A program made the translations under genes and the position numbers. The notes beneath the pieces are model-generated. The model ran no database searches. It was given only the letters and a program-made list of their open reading frames with translations, and was not told where the DNA came from. From the NCBI GenBank assembly GCA_021324815.1, contig JAJPIJ010000013.1:1-64000 (forward strand): DNA of 64,000 bases. The letters run 5' to 3'. The stretch comes from Gammaproteobacteria bacterium (GTDB taxonomy: Bacteria; Pseudomonadota; Gammaproteobacteria; JAJPIJ01). Of the stretch, positions 55,839 through 64,000 are shown piece by piece (position 1 is the stretch's first letter; the number at the start of each line of letters is the position of its first letter).

Positions 55839-57242
55839 ATGAACGCCATTCCCATGCCGCTCGTCTTCGATTCGGAATTGATCCGCCACTACGATCGCCC
55901 GGGGCCGCGCTACACCTCCTATCCCACGGCGGCGCAGTTCACCGCCGGATTCGGCGTTGGCGAATACCTGGACCACGTGGCGCGGGCAAACCAGGAAAGA
56001 CCCCGCGCGCCGTTGTCGCTCTACCTGCACATCCCGTTCTGCGCGACCGTGTGTTTTTACTGCGCCTGCAACAAGGTCGTCACCAAAAACCGGCGTCACG
56101 CGGAATCCTATCTCGCCGTCCTCGACCGCGAGATCGAACGACAGGGCGCGCTGTTCGGCGGGGAACGCCGGGTGGAGCAGTTGCATTGGGGCGGCGGCAC
56201 GCCCACATTCCTGTCCGGGCCGCAGATGCAGCACCTCATGGACGCCATACGCGCCCATTTCCGGCTGGCGGATGAGAACAGCGGCGAGTTTTCGATAGAA
56301 ATTGATCCGCGCACGGTGACTCCCGCCGCCATGCCGTTCCTGCGCAGCCTGGGATTCAACCGCCTCAGCCTCGGCGTCCAGGATTTCAACCCGGCGGTGC
56401 AGAAGGCCGTGAACCGCGTCCAGCCCCGTGAACAGACGCTGGCGGTTCTGGAGGCGGCGCGATCCGCCGGTTTCAGGTCCATCAACATGGACCTCATCTA
56501 CGGCCTGCCTTTGCAGACCGTGGAAAGTTTCGACCGCACGCTGGATGACGTCATCGCCGCCGCCCCGGATCGATTGTCGGTGTTCAACTATGCCCATCTG
56601 CCCGAACGCTTCAAAACCCAGCGCCGGATCAACCCGGCGGAGCTCCCGTCGCCGGCGGAAAAACTGGGAATTCTGGCGCGCGCCATCGAACGCCTGGGAG
56701 ACGCGGGCTACGTCTACATCGGCATGGATCATTTCGCCCGCCCCGGAGATGAACTGGTCCGCGCGCAGCAGGATGGCACCCTGTGCCGGAATTTTCAGGG
56801 CTACTCCACCCGCGGCGATTGCGATCTGATCGGGATGGGCGCGAGCGCGATCAGCATGGTCGGCCGCTGCTACGCGCAAAACCGGCATTCCCTCGACGCC
56901 TACCGCGACGGCGTGAAGACCTCGGGCCTTGCCGTGTCGCGCGGCGTCGCGCTGACGCCGGACGACCTCCTGCGGCGCGAGGTCATCATGAAACTGATAT
57001 GCCACTTCCGGCTCGATTACACGCCCATCGAGCAACGACACGGCATACGTTTCTGGGATTATTTCGCCGCCGAGAAGGAGGACTTGCGGAGGATGGAAAA
57101 CGACGGTCTGCTCGAAACGGAAGGCGGGGCGCTGCGCGTGCTGCCGGCGGGGAGACTGCTCATCCGCAACATCTGCCGGGCATTCGACGCCTACCAGCGC
57201 GCCGCCGGGCTGGCGCCCGCGCGTTATTCAAAAATGATATGA
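55839..57242 (+). CDS. hemN: Oxygen-independent coproporphyrinogen III dehydrogenase
   Basis: A 467-residue radical SAM enzyme that makes protoporphyrinogen IX without O2. The N-terminal YDRPGPRYTSYPTA and the cluster motif C-x3-C-x2-C (FCATVCFYCACNK) are followed by GGGTPTFL and SLGVQDFNPAVQKAVNR, all as in HemN proper rather than HemW. GGAGG precedes ATG 55839. It follows the FNR-regulated block and supplies haem for the cytochromes at low oxygen. Confidence 0.95.
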   Translation: MNAIPMPLVFDSELIRHYDRPGPRYTSYPTAAQFTAGFGVGEYLDHVARANQERPRAPLSLYLHIPFCATVCFYCACNKVVTKNRRHAESYLAVLDREIERQGALFGGERRVEQLHWGGGTPTFLSGPQMQHLMDAIRAHFRLADENSGEFSIEIDPRTVTPAAMPFLRSLGFNRLSLGVQDFNPAVQKAVNRVQPREQTLAVLEAARSAGFRSINMDLIYGLPLQTVESFDRTLDDVIAAAPDRLSVFNYAHLPERFKTQRRINPAELPSPAEKLGILARAIERLGDAGYVYIGMDHFARPGDELVRAQQDGTLCRNFQGYSTRGDCDLIGMGASAISMVGRCYAQNRHSLDAYRDGVKTSGLAVSRGVALTPDDLLRREVIMKLICHFRLDYTPIEQRHGIRFWDYFAAEKEDLRRMENDGLLETEGGALRVLPAGRLLIRNICRAFDAYQRAAGLAPARYSKMI

Positions 57243-57339
57243 ACCCATCGCGGAAATCCCGGAAATCGCGATGCGGGCGTGATCGGGATTTGTGATTCCC
57301 CCGGAGGGGGCGGTTGGGGCATAATGTGGGCGACGACGG

Positions 57340-58527
57340 ATGGTCATCAGCATGTCGACTCTGGTCATCTGGAACTTCCTGGGAAATCTTGCCATGTTGA
57401 TCGCGGCGGGGGGAATCGCCTACCTCCTGCTCGCCATCTGGCGTGTCCATGAATTTCGCGAACGCCGCGCGGCTCCCACTTCCTTCCCGCCCAAAGTGAC
57501 GGTGATGGTGCCCGTGCACGGCGCGCCGGCGCGCCTGTACGACTGCCTGCGCTCCATTTGCGATCAGGATTATCCCGATTTCCAGGTGGTCTTCGGATTG
57601 CACCATCCCGACGATCCGGGCCGCGCGGTGATCGAGCGCGTGCGCGCCGAATTCCCCCATCGGGATCACGCACTGGTCATCGATGAGCGCCGGATCGGCG
57701 CCAATCCCAAGATTTGCAACCTCGCCAACATGTATCGCGCCGCCAGACACGACGTGATCGTCACGGTGGACAGCGATGTGCTGGTCGATCCCCGGTTCCT
57801 CAGGACGATAACGGCGCCGCTGGCCGATCCGGCGGTCGGCGGGGTGACCTGCCTGTACAAGGGCGTGCCGGCGATCGCGAATTTCCCCTCGGTTCTGGGC
57901 GCCCTCTACATCAACGACTGGTTCATTCCCTCGGCGCTCGTCGATCTGGGCATGCGCGAAATGGACTTGTGCTACGGCGCCGCCTGCGCCATGACCCGGA
58001 GATCGCTCGAAGCCACGGGGGGCTTCGCCGCCCGCGCCTCAGCGGTCGCCGAGGATGATGTCCTGGGAGAGTTGCTGTGCAGGGCGGGTTTCAAGATCCG
58101 TCTCGCGTCCTGCGTCGTCGCCACCGTCGTGTCCGAACCCGGCTTCCGTTCGTTGTTCAGTCATGAGTTGCGCTGGATGAACTCCGTCAGGGCCTGCCGT
58201 CCCTGGGATCACCTGATGTCGGTGGTCATGCACGCCACTCTGCCCGCCGCCTTTCTGGCCGCCGCCCGGCCGACCGCCCTGACGTCCGGCCTGCTGGCGG
58301 CCATTATCGCCCTGCGCATCATCCTCCATTTTCTTGTGCGGGCGCGATTCCTGCCTGGAAGCCGCCCGTCTCCCTGGCTGGTTCCGCTGCGGGATTGTCT
58401 GAACTTCTGCGTTTGGGGCACGAGCTTCATGACCCGATCAATGCGCTGGGGCGATCTGCACCTACGGCCCGCGGGCGCGCGGCGCATGGTCATGGAATGC
58501 GACGCCACCGGCGGCCGCGAGGCGTGA
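57340..58527 (+). CDS. HpnI-like / ceramide-glucosyltransferase-type membrane glycosyltransferase
   Basis: A 395-residue GT2/GT21-like protein: an N-terminal membrane span, the A-type fold with VTVMVPVHGAPARLYDCLRS, the DxD-type motif VTVDSDVLVDPRF, a second acidic site AEDDVLGE and the LRW acceptor motif (SHELRWMNSVR). C-terminal spans follow. This layout matches HpnI, which adds N-acetylglucosamine to bacteriohopanetetrol. No HpnK or other hopanoid gene is in the window, so a glycolipid role with another acceptor is possible. ATG 57340 is used, and ATG 57352 is an alternative. Confidence 0.75.
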   Translation: MVISMSTLVIWNFLGNLAMLIAAGGIAYLLLAIWRVHEFRERRAAPTSFPPKVTVMVPVHGAPARLYDCLRSICDQDYPDFQVVFGLHHPDDPGRAVIERVRAEFPHRDHALVIDERRIGANPKICNLANMYRAARHDVIVTVDSDVLVDPRFLRTITAPLADPAVGGVTCLYKGVPAIANFPSVLGALYINDWFIPSALVDLGMREMDLCYGAACAMTRRSLEATGGFAARASAVAEDDVLGELLCRAGFKIRLASCVVATVVSEPGFRSLFSHELRWMNSVRACRPWDHLMSVVMHATLPAAFLAAARPTALTSGLLAAIIALRIILHFLVRARFLPGSRPSPWLVPLRDCLNFCVWGTSFMTRSMRWGDLHLRPAGARRMVMECDATGGREA

Positions 58528-58559
58528 TTCCCGCCCGCCGACCGCGGCCGGGCTGATGC

Positions 58560-60140
58560 TCAAAAATACAATTCGTACTCCAATTCGAACTTGAATGCCC
58601 CGGACGGCGCCGCGTCGGTGGCGCCCAGCAGATAGCCGACGTTGTAGAGCAGCTTGCCGGTGCCGAGCCGGAACGCGCCGCGGATGTCCGGTCCGATCTG
58701 ATGGACCTGTTCCGACAGGTTGTCGGCGGCGTCGATGCGGCCGATCTCGCCGAACGCCTCGAAACCGGGCTCCAGCTCGGGGCGCAGGCGGTAGCGCGTG
58801 GCCCAGGCATATTCGAACCGGACGCCGTGCTCGTCGCCGCCGATCGGCCGGACGAAAATCGGATTCGCGGTGAATAGCCAACGCCCCAGCGTCTTTTCGA
58901 GCAGCAGCTTGCCCTCCAGTTCATGCGCGTCCGCGGCCTTCAGGCCCTTTTCATATTCAAGATAAACCGCCGCATCGAGCCAGTACTGTCCCGGTTCGGT
59001 CAGCATCAGGATGTTCTCCCAGGCCGCGGCATCCAGCCTGAGATTGTTGTTCTTTCCCTGCTCATGTTCCTGGGACTGTTCCAGCAACGCGGCGGTGTAC
59101 CAGCGCGCGGTCGGCGTATAGCTGATTTCGTAAATGAATGTCTTGTTGCCGTCGATTTCCCTGTTTTTATCCATGCTGGTGATGCCGCGCGTCTCCAGTT
59201 CGAGTTCGCCCTGCACCACATAGGGGGAATACACCTTGAATTCCGCCCGCGCCTCGCGAACGGGGGCCAGAATCAGAACCATTGCGACGATGGCGGTGAC
59301 GGTTCCCAGTGCCGTCGCGGCGGAGTTGGATTTCCGCGAGGATCGGTTCGCCGCCCATGCCAGGCCCGCCAGCAGCGTCAATGTGACCGAATAAAACACG
59401 AGTTGCATGCCCGTCGGCGTGGCGGTGTAACCCACCAATGCATGCAACACCCGGCCGGCAATGCTGCGATCCGGGATCAGCCAGTTCGAATTCCATATGG
59501 CGTGACCGAAAGACGGCAGATAGCCGGCCTGCGACAGGAAAACCGCCGCTTGTGACGACATGCCGGCCGCCAGCAGGATGAGCAGAACATTGGTCACCCG
59601 GAAAAGATGACGCGCCGGGATGCGGCCGATGCCAAAATACAGGGCGGCGCCCATGGCCGTCCCGCCGATGAGGCCGAGTACGCCGCCGGTCCACAGATCG
59701 GCGACGCCCGCACTGCCGGCGGTGAGCAGACCGTAGATGAACAAAATGACCTCGGAACCCTCGCGCAGCACGGCGAGCATCACAATGGCCGCCAGTACAT
59801 AGGGTTCCTTCTCGCCGGCGGCGACCTCCGCGCCCACGCGCTTGATGTCGCGGGCCATCGTCCTCCCCTGCCGGCTCATCCAGATTGAATGCCATCCGAG
59901 CATGGCCGCCGCCAGGAGCAGCACGACGCTGTTGAACAACTCCTGCCCCATGCCCGCGGCCATCTGCGAAATCCGCGAGGTCAGGGCGGCGATCACGGCG
60001 GCGCCGACGACGCCGGACGCCAGCCCCCAGAACACCCAGCGATGACGACCCGCCAGGCCGCGGGCGCCGACCAGCACCAGCCCCACGACCAGCGCCGCCT
60101 CCAATACCTCGCGAAATACGATGATGGCGATGGTCAGCAT
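58560..60140 (-). CDS. FTR1-type iron permease fused to a C-terminal beta-barrel-like domain
   Basis: A 526-residue fusion. Residues 1-262 form a seven-span FTR1/EfeU permease with the iron motifs R10-E-V-L-E14 (a variant of REGLE) and R126-E-G-S-E130. Residues 266-299 look like a second signal peptide, with basic SSRKSN, a hydrophobic core and AREARA. Residues 300-526 are strand-rich and end ELEYELYF with terminal Phe, like an outer-membrane barrel. Signal-peptidase cleavage after residue 299 would release two proteins. It follows the cupredoxin gene by 34 bases, behind a Fur-type promoter. Confidence 0.85.
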   Translation of the reverse strand: MLTIAIIVFREVLEAALVVGLVLVGARGLAGRHRWVFWGLASGVVGAAVIAALTSRISQMAAGMGQELFNSVVLLLAAAMLGWHSIWMSRQGRTMARDIKRVGAEVAAGEKEPYVLAAIVMLAVLREGSEVILFIYGLLTAGSAGVADLWTGGVLGLIGGTAMGAALYFGIGRIPARHLFRVTNVLLILLAAGMSSQAAVFLSQAGYLPSFGHAIWNSNWLIPDRSIAGRVLHALVGYTATPTGMQLVFYSVTLTLLAGLAWAANRSSRKSNSAATALGTVTAIVAMVLILAPVREARAEFKVYSPYVVQGELELETRGITSMDKNREIDGNKTFIYEISYTPTARWYTAALLEQSQEHEQGKNNNLRLDAAAWENILMLTEPGQYWLDAAVYLEYEKGLKAADAHELEGKLLLEKTLGRWLFTANPIFVRPIGGDEHGVRFEYAWATRYRLRPELEPGFEAFGEIGRIDAADNLSEQVHQIGPDIRGAFRLGTGKLLYNVGYLLGATDAAPSGAFKFELEYELYF

Positions 60141-60174
60141 GGTTCGTCCCTGCGGGCCACGCGTGCGGTGGACT

Positions 60175-60543
60175 TCATTCGACTGTCAATACACCCTGCG
60201 CCGAGTCCTGATGGAAGTCGCCGAAATAAGGGTAGGACCCGGGAGGCAGTGGACCGACGAACACGACGATCTCCGAATTGGCGGGCACCACCTTCTCCCT
60301 GTTCAATTCATAGCTCTCGAATTCCTCCGGCGTCGGATCCTCGTTTCTGACGACGAGCTTCACCTTCGTGCCGCTGGGCACCCTCAGATTGGCCGGCTCG
60401 AACTTGTGCCCCCTGATGGTCAGCGCAAACGTGGAATCATCCGCAAGGGAAACAGTGGGCAGACACGGCGCCATCATTCCGCCCAATAACAATCCTGCCC
60501 ACAGGGGGGTGAAGCGCCGCCTGTTCAATGGATGTATTTCCAT
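60175..60543 (-). CDS. Periplasmic cupredoxin-domain protein of the iron-uptake operon
   Basis: A 122-residue exported protein. The N-terminal NRRRFTPLWAGLLLGG resembles a twin-arginine signal. The mature part is a cupredoxin-like beta domain: FALTIRGHKFEP, LRVPSGTKVKLVVRNEDPTPEEFESYEL and PGSYPYFGDFHQDSAQGVLTVE. Such proteins partner FTR1 permeases as periplasmic iron or copper carriers. ATG 60543 is chosen because the promoter and Fur box lie directly upstream, and longer in-frame readings would run through them. Confidence 0.85.
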   Translation of the reverse strand: MEIHPLNRRRFTPLWAGLLLGGMMAPCLPTVSLADDSTFALTIRGHKFEPANLRVPSGTKVKLVVRNEDPTPEEFESYELNREKVVPANSEIVVFVGPLPPGSYPYFGDFHQDSAQGVLTVE

Positions 60544-60581
60544 GAATTTGTGCAACTGTGACAAAGGCCGATATTTGTAAA

Positions 60582-60614
60582 TGAGAATTATATTCATTAA
60601 TATTAAACAGTCAA
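60582..60614 (-). promoter_or_regulatory. Sigma70 promoter with Fur-box overlap (iron operon)
   Basis: On the minus strand TTGACT (60609-60614) and a perfect TATAAT (60587-60592) are 16 bp apart. Overlapping the -10 is TGAGAATTATATTCA (60582-60596), which fits the 15-base Fur 7-1-7 consensus at about 12 positions. Iron-bound Fur would block RNA polymerase there. The leader to ATG 60543 would be about 37 bases. Confidence 0.8.
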
Positions 60615-60750
60615 ACAAAAAATAACTTGTTGTTTTTAAAGTGAATCATATGTTCGATGTTATATAAGTCAGGTGAACGATGCGTCATTGATGGCGCTGC
60701 ATCTGGCGCGGTCCTTCAGTCCGCCGGGCCGCCTCGCGGAAACCCTGAAA

Positions 60751-60766
60751 CGGCGGAAAACCGCCG
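60751..60766 (-). terminator. Possible terminator after the receiver-EAL gene
   Basis: Read on the minus strand, CGGCGG and CCGCCG form a 6-bp stem around TTTT, followed by TTTCAGGGTTT. It stands 34 bases past the EAL gene stop. The remaining part of the 60619-60799 spacer is AT-rich and gene-free. Confidence 0.4.
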
Positions 60767-60799
60767 GGTAAACACAACGAAGGGGTCTTCAAATCCCGG

Positions 60800-61966
60800 C
60801 TAAGCGACCACGGTGGCGCGCTTCATCCAGCCCGCTGTCCACTTGGGCACTTCCGCGGCGGGCATCGGCCGGCCGATGTAATAACCCTGGGCATGGGTGC
60901 ATCCGTGGCTGCGCAGGAGTTTCAGGGCCGCCTCCGTCTCCACGCCCTCGGCGCACACCGCCAGTTTGAGGTTGCGCGCAAGATCGATGCAGGTGCGGAT
61001 GATGACCCGCGCCTCCTCGTTGCGCTCGCATTCGAGCACGAAGGATTTGTCGATCTTGATCTCGGAGAACGGCATGCGGTAGAGCTGCACCAGCGAGGAG
61101 TAGCCGGTGCCGAAATCATCCATCCCCAGGGCAAAGCCCTTGAGCCGCAAACGCGTCAAAATGTCCATGGTGCGGGCGGCGTTCTGCATGGCCCCGCTCT
61201 CGGTGATCTCAAGCTTCAGGGCGGCAGGCTCGATGCCGCGCCGGCGGACCAGCTCGGCGTAGTGGTCGGGCAGGTCCAGGCGCTCAAGCAGGATGGGGGC
61301 GATGTTGACCGCCACGGTGAACTCCAGCCCCTGCCCGCGCCAGGCGGTGATTTCCGCCAGCACCTGCTCGAGCACGTATTCGGTGAGTACGTCGATGAGA
61401 CCGCTGCGCTCGGCCAGCGGGATGAATTCAAGGGGCGGCACGAGTCCGCCGCCCGGCCGCTGCCAGCGCACCAGGGCCTCCATGCCCACCACGGTGCCGG
61501 CGGGACTGTCCAGCGCAATCTGCGGCTGGTAGTGCACCACGAATTGCCGCTCGGCCAGCGCCGTCTCGAGGTTCTGGGCGCTGGGCAGGCTCTGGCGGGT
61601 CTGTTGCAGAACCTCCTCCAACTCCGCCAGCCGCACCGGTTTCTGCAACGTCCCCAGCATCCTGAGCCCCAGTTCCGTGCCCAGCCTGCGCGCGGCGTTG
61701 CGCACCCGCACGTCGGCCCCGGAGACAAGCAGGATGCCGGCCGTAATCCGCCGCTCGGCCAGCCAGCGCAGGAATTCGACGCCGTCCATCTCCGGCATTT
61801 GCAGATCAAGGATGATCACTTCCGGCGCATTGGCCGCCAGGCAGGCCTCACAGTCGGCGCGCCGCTGCACGGTGGTCACCGAATAGCCGGAAAGACAGGC
61901 CACCTCGGTCATGAAATCGGCCACCTGCGGATCGTCGTCGATCACCAGCAATCGCGGTGCATCCAT
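60800..61966 (-). CDS. Receiver-EAL response regulator (c-di-GMP phosphodiesterase)
   Basis: A 388-residue protein. The N-terminal receiver has LLVIDDDPQVADF, the phosphoacceptor Asp in VIILDLQMPEMDG and QKP. The EAL domain begins near residue 135, with the catalytic set EALVRW, ITESG, DDFGTGYSS, KIDKSFV and CAEGVET all present, so it should be an active c-di-GMP hydrolase. ATG 61966 has GGAG 9 bases upstream, and GTG 61969 is adjacent. It follows the hybrid sensor kinase on the same strand. Confidence 0.92.
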   Translation of the reverse strand: MDAPRLLVIDDDPQVADFMTEVACLSGYSVTTVQRRADCEACLAANAPEVIILDLQMPEMDGVEFLRWLAERRITAGILLVSGADVRVRNAARRLGTELGLRMLGTLQKPVRLAELEEVLQQTRQSLPSAQNLETALAERQFVVHYQPQIALDSPAGTVVGMEALVRWQRPGGGLVPPLEFIPLAERSGLIDVLTEYVLEQVLAEITAWRGQGLEFTVAVNIAPILLERLDLPDHYAELVRRRGIEPAALKLEITESGAMQNAARTMDILTRLRLKGFALGMDDFGTGYSSLVQLYRMPFSEIKIDKSFVLECERNEEARVIIRTCIDLARNLKLAVCAEGVETEAALKLLRSHGCTHAQGYYIGRPMPAAEVPKWTAGWMKRATVVA

Positions 61967-62074
61967 CACTTAGGTCTCCAAGGCCATACCGCCCCAAAAA
62001 TAAGTATCAGGCAACGCCAGCCTCAGGGAAATCAGGGGAAACCGAAGAGTTTCCGCCAAAAACCCTAGCAGGAT

Positions 62075-62105
62075 GCTGAAAAAGTCCGTCCAGGACTTTT
62101 TCAGC
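62075..62105. repeat. 13-bp perfect hairpin between kinase and EAL genes
   Basis: GCTGAAAAAGTCC (62075-62087) pairs perfectly with GGACTTTTTCAGC (62093-62105) around a 5-base loop. It resembles the widespread GAAAAAGTCC-type intergenic palindromes. It lies in the spacer between the kinase stop (62222) and the EAL start (61966) and may attenuate or end the kinase transcript. Confidence 0.7.
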
Positions 62106-62221
62106 CGCGCAAACGCAAACCAAAAAGCGCGGTTTTTGCTTTGCTTCATTTCTCAATCCATTGATTGATCATGAACTCGTTGGGCGGCCGTGGCCCCGGG
62201 CTGCCGCCCATTCCAGCGGGG

Positions 62222-64000
62222 TTATTGCTCATCCTCCATGCCCAGGGCCCGGCGCACCACCAATTTGAGCGCCCGTGCGCGGTAGGGTTTGGCCAGCCAG
62301 TAGTCGTTCTCGGTTGTGGAAATGTGGTTGGCGGCGGCCTGCGGGGCGTACCCGGAGGTGTAGATGACCTTGAGGTCCGGCTTTCGTTCACGCAGCTTTT
62401 GCGCCAGTTCGACGCCGGTCATGCCCCCGGGCATGACCACGTCGGTGAATAAAATGTCGATGTCGGGCTCGCGGGCGAAACATTGCAGCGCCGCCGGGCC
62501 GTTCTCCGCGGCAATGACCTGGCATTCCATGTCGATCAGGGTCTCCCGCGCGATGGCGAGCACGCCCGCGTCGTCCTCCACCACCAGGACCTTGCGGCCG
62601 GGCAGTTTGCCCAGTTTCCACGTGGCGACCGCCCCCGCCATCGAGTCTTTCTCGGCGGCCAGCTTGTGGCGCGGGAGGTAAAGCTTGACGCTGGTGCCAT
62701 GGCCCAGCTCCGAATAAAGCTCGATATGGCCGCTGGACTGCTTGACGAAGCCGTAGGCCATGGAGAGGCCCAGGCCCGTGCCCTTGCCGCGCTCCTTGGT
62801 GGTGAAGAAGGGTTCAAAGGCATGCCGCTTCACCTCCTCCGACATGCCCGCGCCGGTGTCGCTCACGGCGATGAGGACATAGTCCCCGGCCTTGGCATGG
62901 GCATGCCGGGCGACGTACTTCGCGTCCAGGACGCAGTTGCCGGTTTCGATGGTGAGCGTGCCGCCGCCGGGCATGGCGTCGCGGGCGTTGATGACGAGGT
63001 TGAGCAGGACATTCTCCAGCAGACTGCGGTCGGTGTTGATCGTCCACAGATCGGCGGCCAGCGTGGTCTCGACGCGGATGGTCTCCCCCAGGGTGCTGTG
63101 GAAGAGGTCATGCATGCCGCGCACGACGTCGTTGGCGTTGAACGCCTGGGTGTCCAGCACCTGCTTGCGTGAAAAGGACAGCAGGTTCTTGGTGAGGTCG
63201 GCGCCGCCCTCGGCGGCGGTCAGCGCCGCGCGGACGAACCGCAGGGCCGTGGGATCGCCCTCCAGCCGCCTTTCCAGCAGCTCCAGATTGCCGATGATGG
63301 CGGTCAGGCGGTTGTTGAAATCGTGCGCCACCCCGCCGGTCAGCTGCCCCACCGCCTCCATCTTCTGCGCCTGCGCCAGTTGCAGCTCCAGGAGTTTGTT
63401 ATCCGTGATGTCCCTCACGGCGCCGATCCAGCGGGGGACGCCTTCACGGCCGTAAATCACCAGCCCGTGATCCGTGAAGTAACGGTAGCCGCCTTCCTTC
63501 GTGCGCACGCGGTATTCCTCGGAAAACGGCCGGTCCGGATTTTGCAGATGGGCCTCCACCGCCAAGAGCACGCGTTCGCGATCGTCCGGATGAATGCTGT
63601 TCTCCCATCCGGCCAGGGTGCCATCGAATTCCCCGGCTCCGTAGCCCAGCAGGGCGCCAATCTCGCCATACCAGGTGAATTGATGACCATGGGGGACCCA
63701 TTCGTAGACGATGTCATTGCTGGCCGCCGCAATCGCCCGGAAGCGCTCCTCGCTTTCCTCGATTTTGCGTTCCGCCTCGCGGGAGGAGGTGACATCCGTC
63801 CATGAGCCGACGATTTCATCGTCGATCACCCGAAAGACGTCGCGGATCCAGCAATATCCCCCGTCCTTGCGCCGGAAGCGGTATTCCACCGTCCCGCCGC
63901 CGCGGCGGAGCAGCGTCTCAATCTCCGGGAGGATCGTGCGCAAATCCTCCGGATGGACGTGCTCAGGCCAGAAATTCAGGTCGTTTTGCATGATGGCCGG
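62222..64000 (-). CDS. PAS hybrid sensor histidine kinase (5' end beyond window)
   Basis: At least 592 residues, open to the window edge. The first residues ([12 protein letters not shown]) are already inside a PAS fold, so the Met at 63991 is not taken as the start. Order: partial PAS, a second PAS with PAC ([17 protein letters not shown] to [11 protein letters not shown]), HisKA with [14 protein letters not shown], HATPase ([25 protein letters not shown]), and a C-terminal receiver with VVEDD and the Asp in [11 protein letters not shown]. No membrane span is visible in this part. It probably signals to the adjacent receiver-EAL protein. Confidence 0.9.
   Translation of the reverse strand, partial: PAIMQNDLNFWPEHVHPEDLRTILPEIETLLRRGGGTVEYRFRRKDGGYCWIRDVFRVIDDEIVGSWTDVTSSREAERKIEESEERFRAIAAASNDIVYEWVPHGHQFTWYGEIGALLGYGAGEFDGTLAGWENSIHPDDRERVLLAVEAHLQNPDRPFSEEYRVRTKEGGYRYFTDHGLVIYGREGVPRWIGAVRDITDNKLLELQLAQAQKMEAVGQLTGGVAHDFNNRLTAIIGNLELLERRLEGDPTALRFVRAALTAAEGGADLTKNLLSFSRKQVLDTQAFNANDVVRGMHDLFHSTLGETIRVETTLAADLWTINTDRSLLENVLLNLVINARDAMPGGGTLTIETGNCVLDAKYVARHAHAKAGDYVLIAVSDTGAGMSEEVKRHAFEPFFTTKERGKGTGLGLSMAYGFVKQSSGHIELYSELGHGTSVKLYLPRHKLAAEKDSMAGAVATWKLGKLPGRKVLVVEDDAGVLAIARETLIDMECQVIAAENGPAALQCFAREPDIDILFTDVVMPGGMTGVELAQKLRERKPDLKVIYTSGYAPQAAANHISTTENDYWLAKPYRARALKLVVRRALGMEDEQ

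Overview
The window is GC-rich, gene-dense chromosome from a gammaproteobacterium. This is inferred from gene order: recA-recX-alaS-lysC-csrA followed by tRNA-Ser(GCT) and tRNA-Arg(ACG), the cysS-gltX-ppi-lpxH block, and the ampD/ampE pair next to nadC. A respiratory cbb3 oxidase cluster, a thiosulfate/persulfide-type operon and a Cyc2-like outer-membrane cytochrome suggest a microaerophilic or facultatively anaerobic chemolithotroph-like lineage, perhaps related to Acidiferrobacterales. That placement is an inference from gene content only. No phage, insertion sequence, CRISPR array or rRNA operon was found.

Layout. 1-800: three tRNA genes (His, Arg, Pro) set among palindromic repeats and a partial tRNA-Arg duplication. 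0.8-10 kb: housekeeping genes (cysS, gltX, two cyclophilins, lpxH, ampE/ampD, nadC) and a divergent C1-folate pair (fchA-like/mtdA-like). 10-13.5 kb: a Sel1/SPOR protein, then two tandem paralogues of unknown function and a predicted winged-helix protein. 13.5-19.8 kb: tpx, a small secreted protein, and an otsB-GH15-otsA trehalose operon whose OtsA carries an N-terminal membrane sensor-like module. 20-26.7 kb: tRNA-Arg, tRNA-Ser with tandem partial copies, csrA, lysC, alaS, recX, recA. 26.8-29.8 kb: a DUF1614 protein, cbpM/cbpA and an orphan ABC ATPase.

29.9-57.3 kb is the physiological core. It holds an operon of two YeeE-type half-transporters, a CoA-disulfide/persulfide reductase with rhodanese domain, a DUF2892 protein and a BON protein. 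A host-attachment protein diverges from phasin-phaC. Next come a Cyc2-like porin-cytochrome with a dihaem c4 cytochrome, a degenerate response regulator, fnr, fixJ, fixL, the cbb3 assembly genes (TauE/SafE, ccoS, ccoI), ccoNOQP, ccoG, fixH, a c-type cytochrome, a K+ channel, hsp20 and hemN. Four perfect TTGATCNNGATCAA FNR/ANR boxes lie in this region. A FixJ-like site precedes fnr. Together they suggest that haem-FixL senses O2, FixJ switches on fnr, and FNR (with its own Fe-S ligands) drives the high-affinity oxidase, PHA, sulfur and stress genes.

57.3-64 kb: an HpnI-like glycosyltransferase, a Fur-box promoter driving a cupredoxin and an FTR1 iron permease fused to a beta-barrel-like domain, a receiver-EAL protein and a hybrid sensor kinase cut by the window edge.
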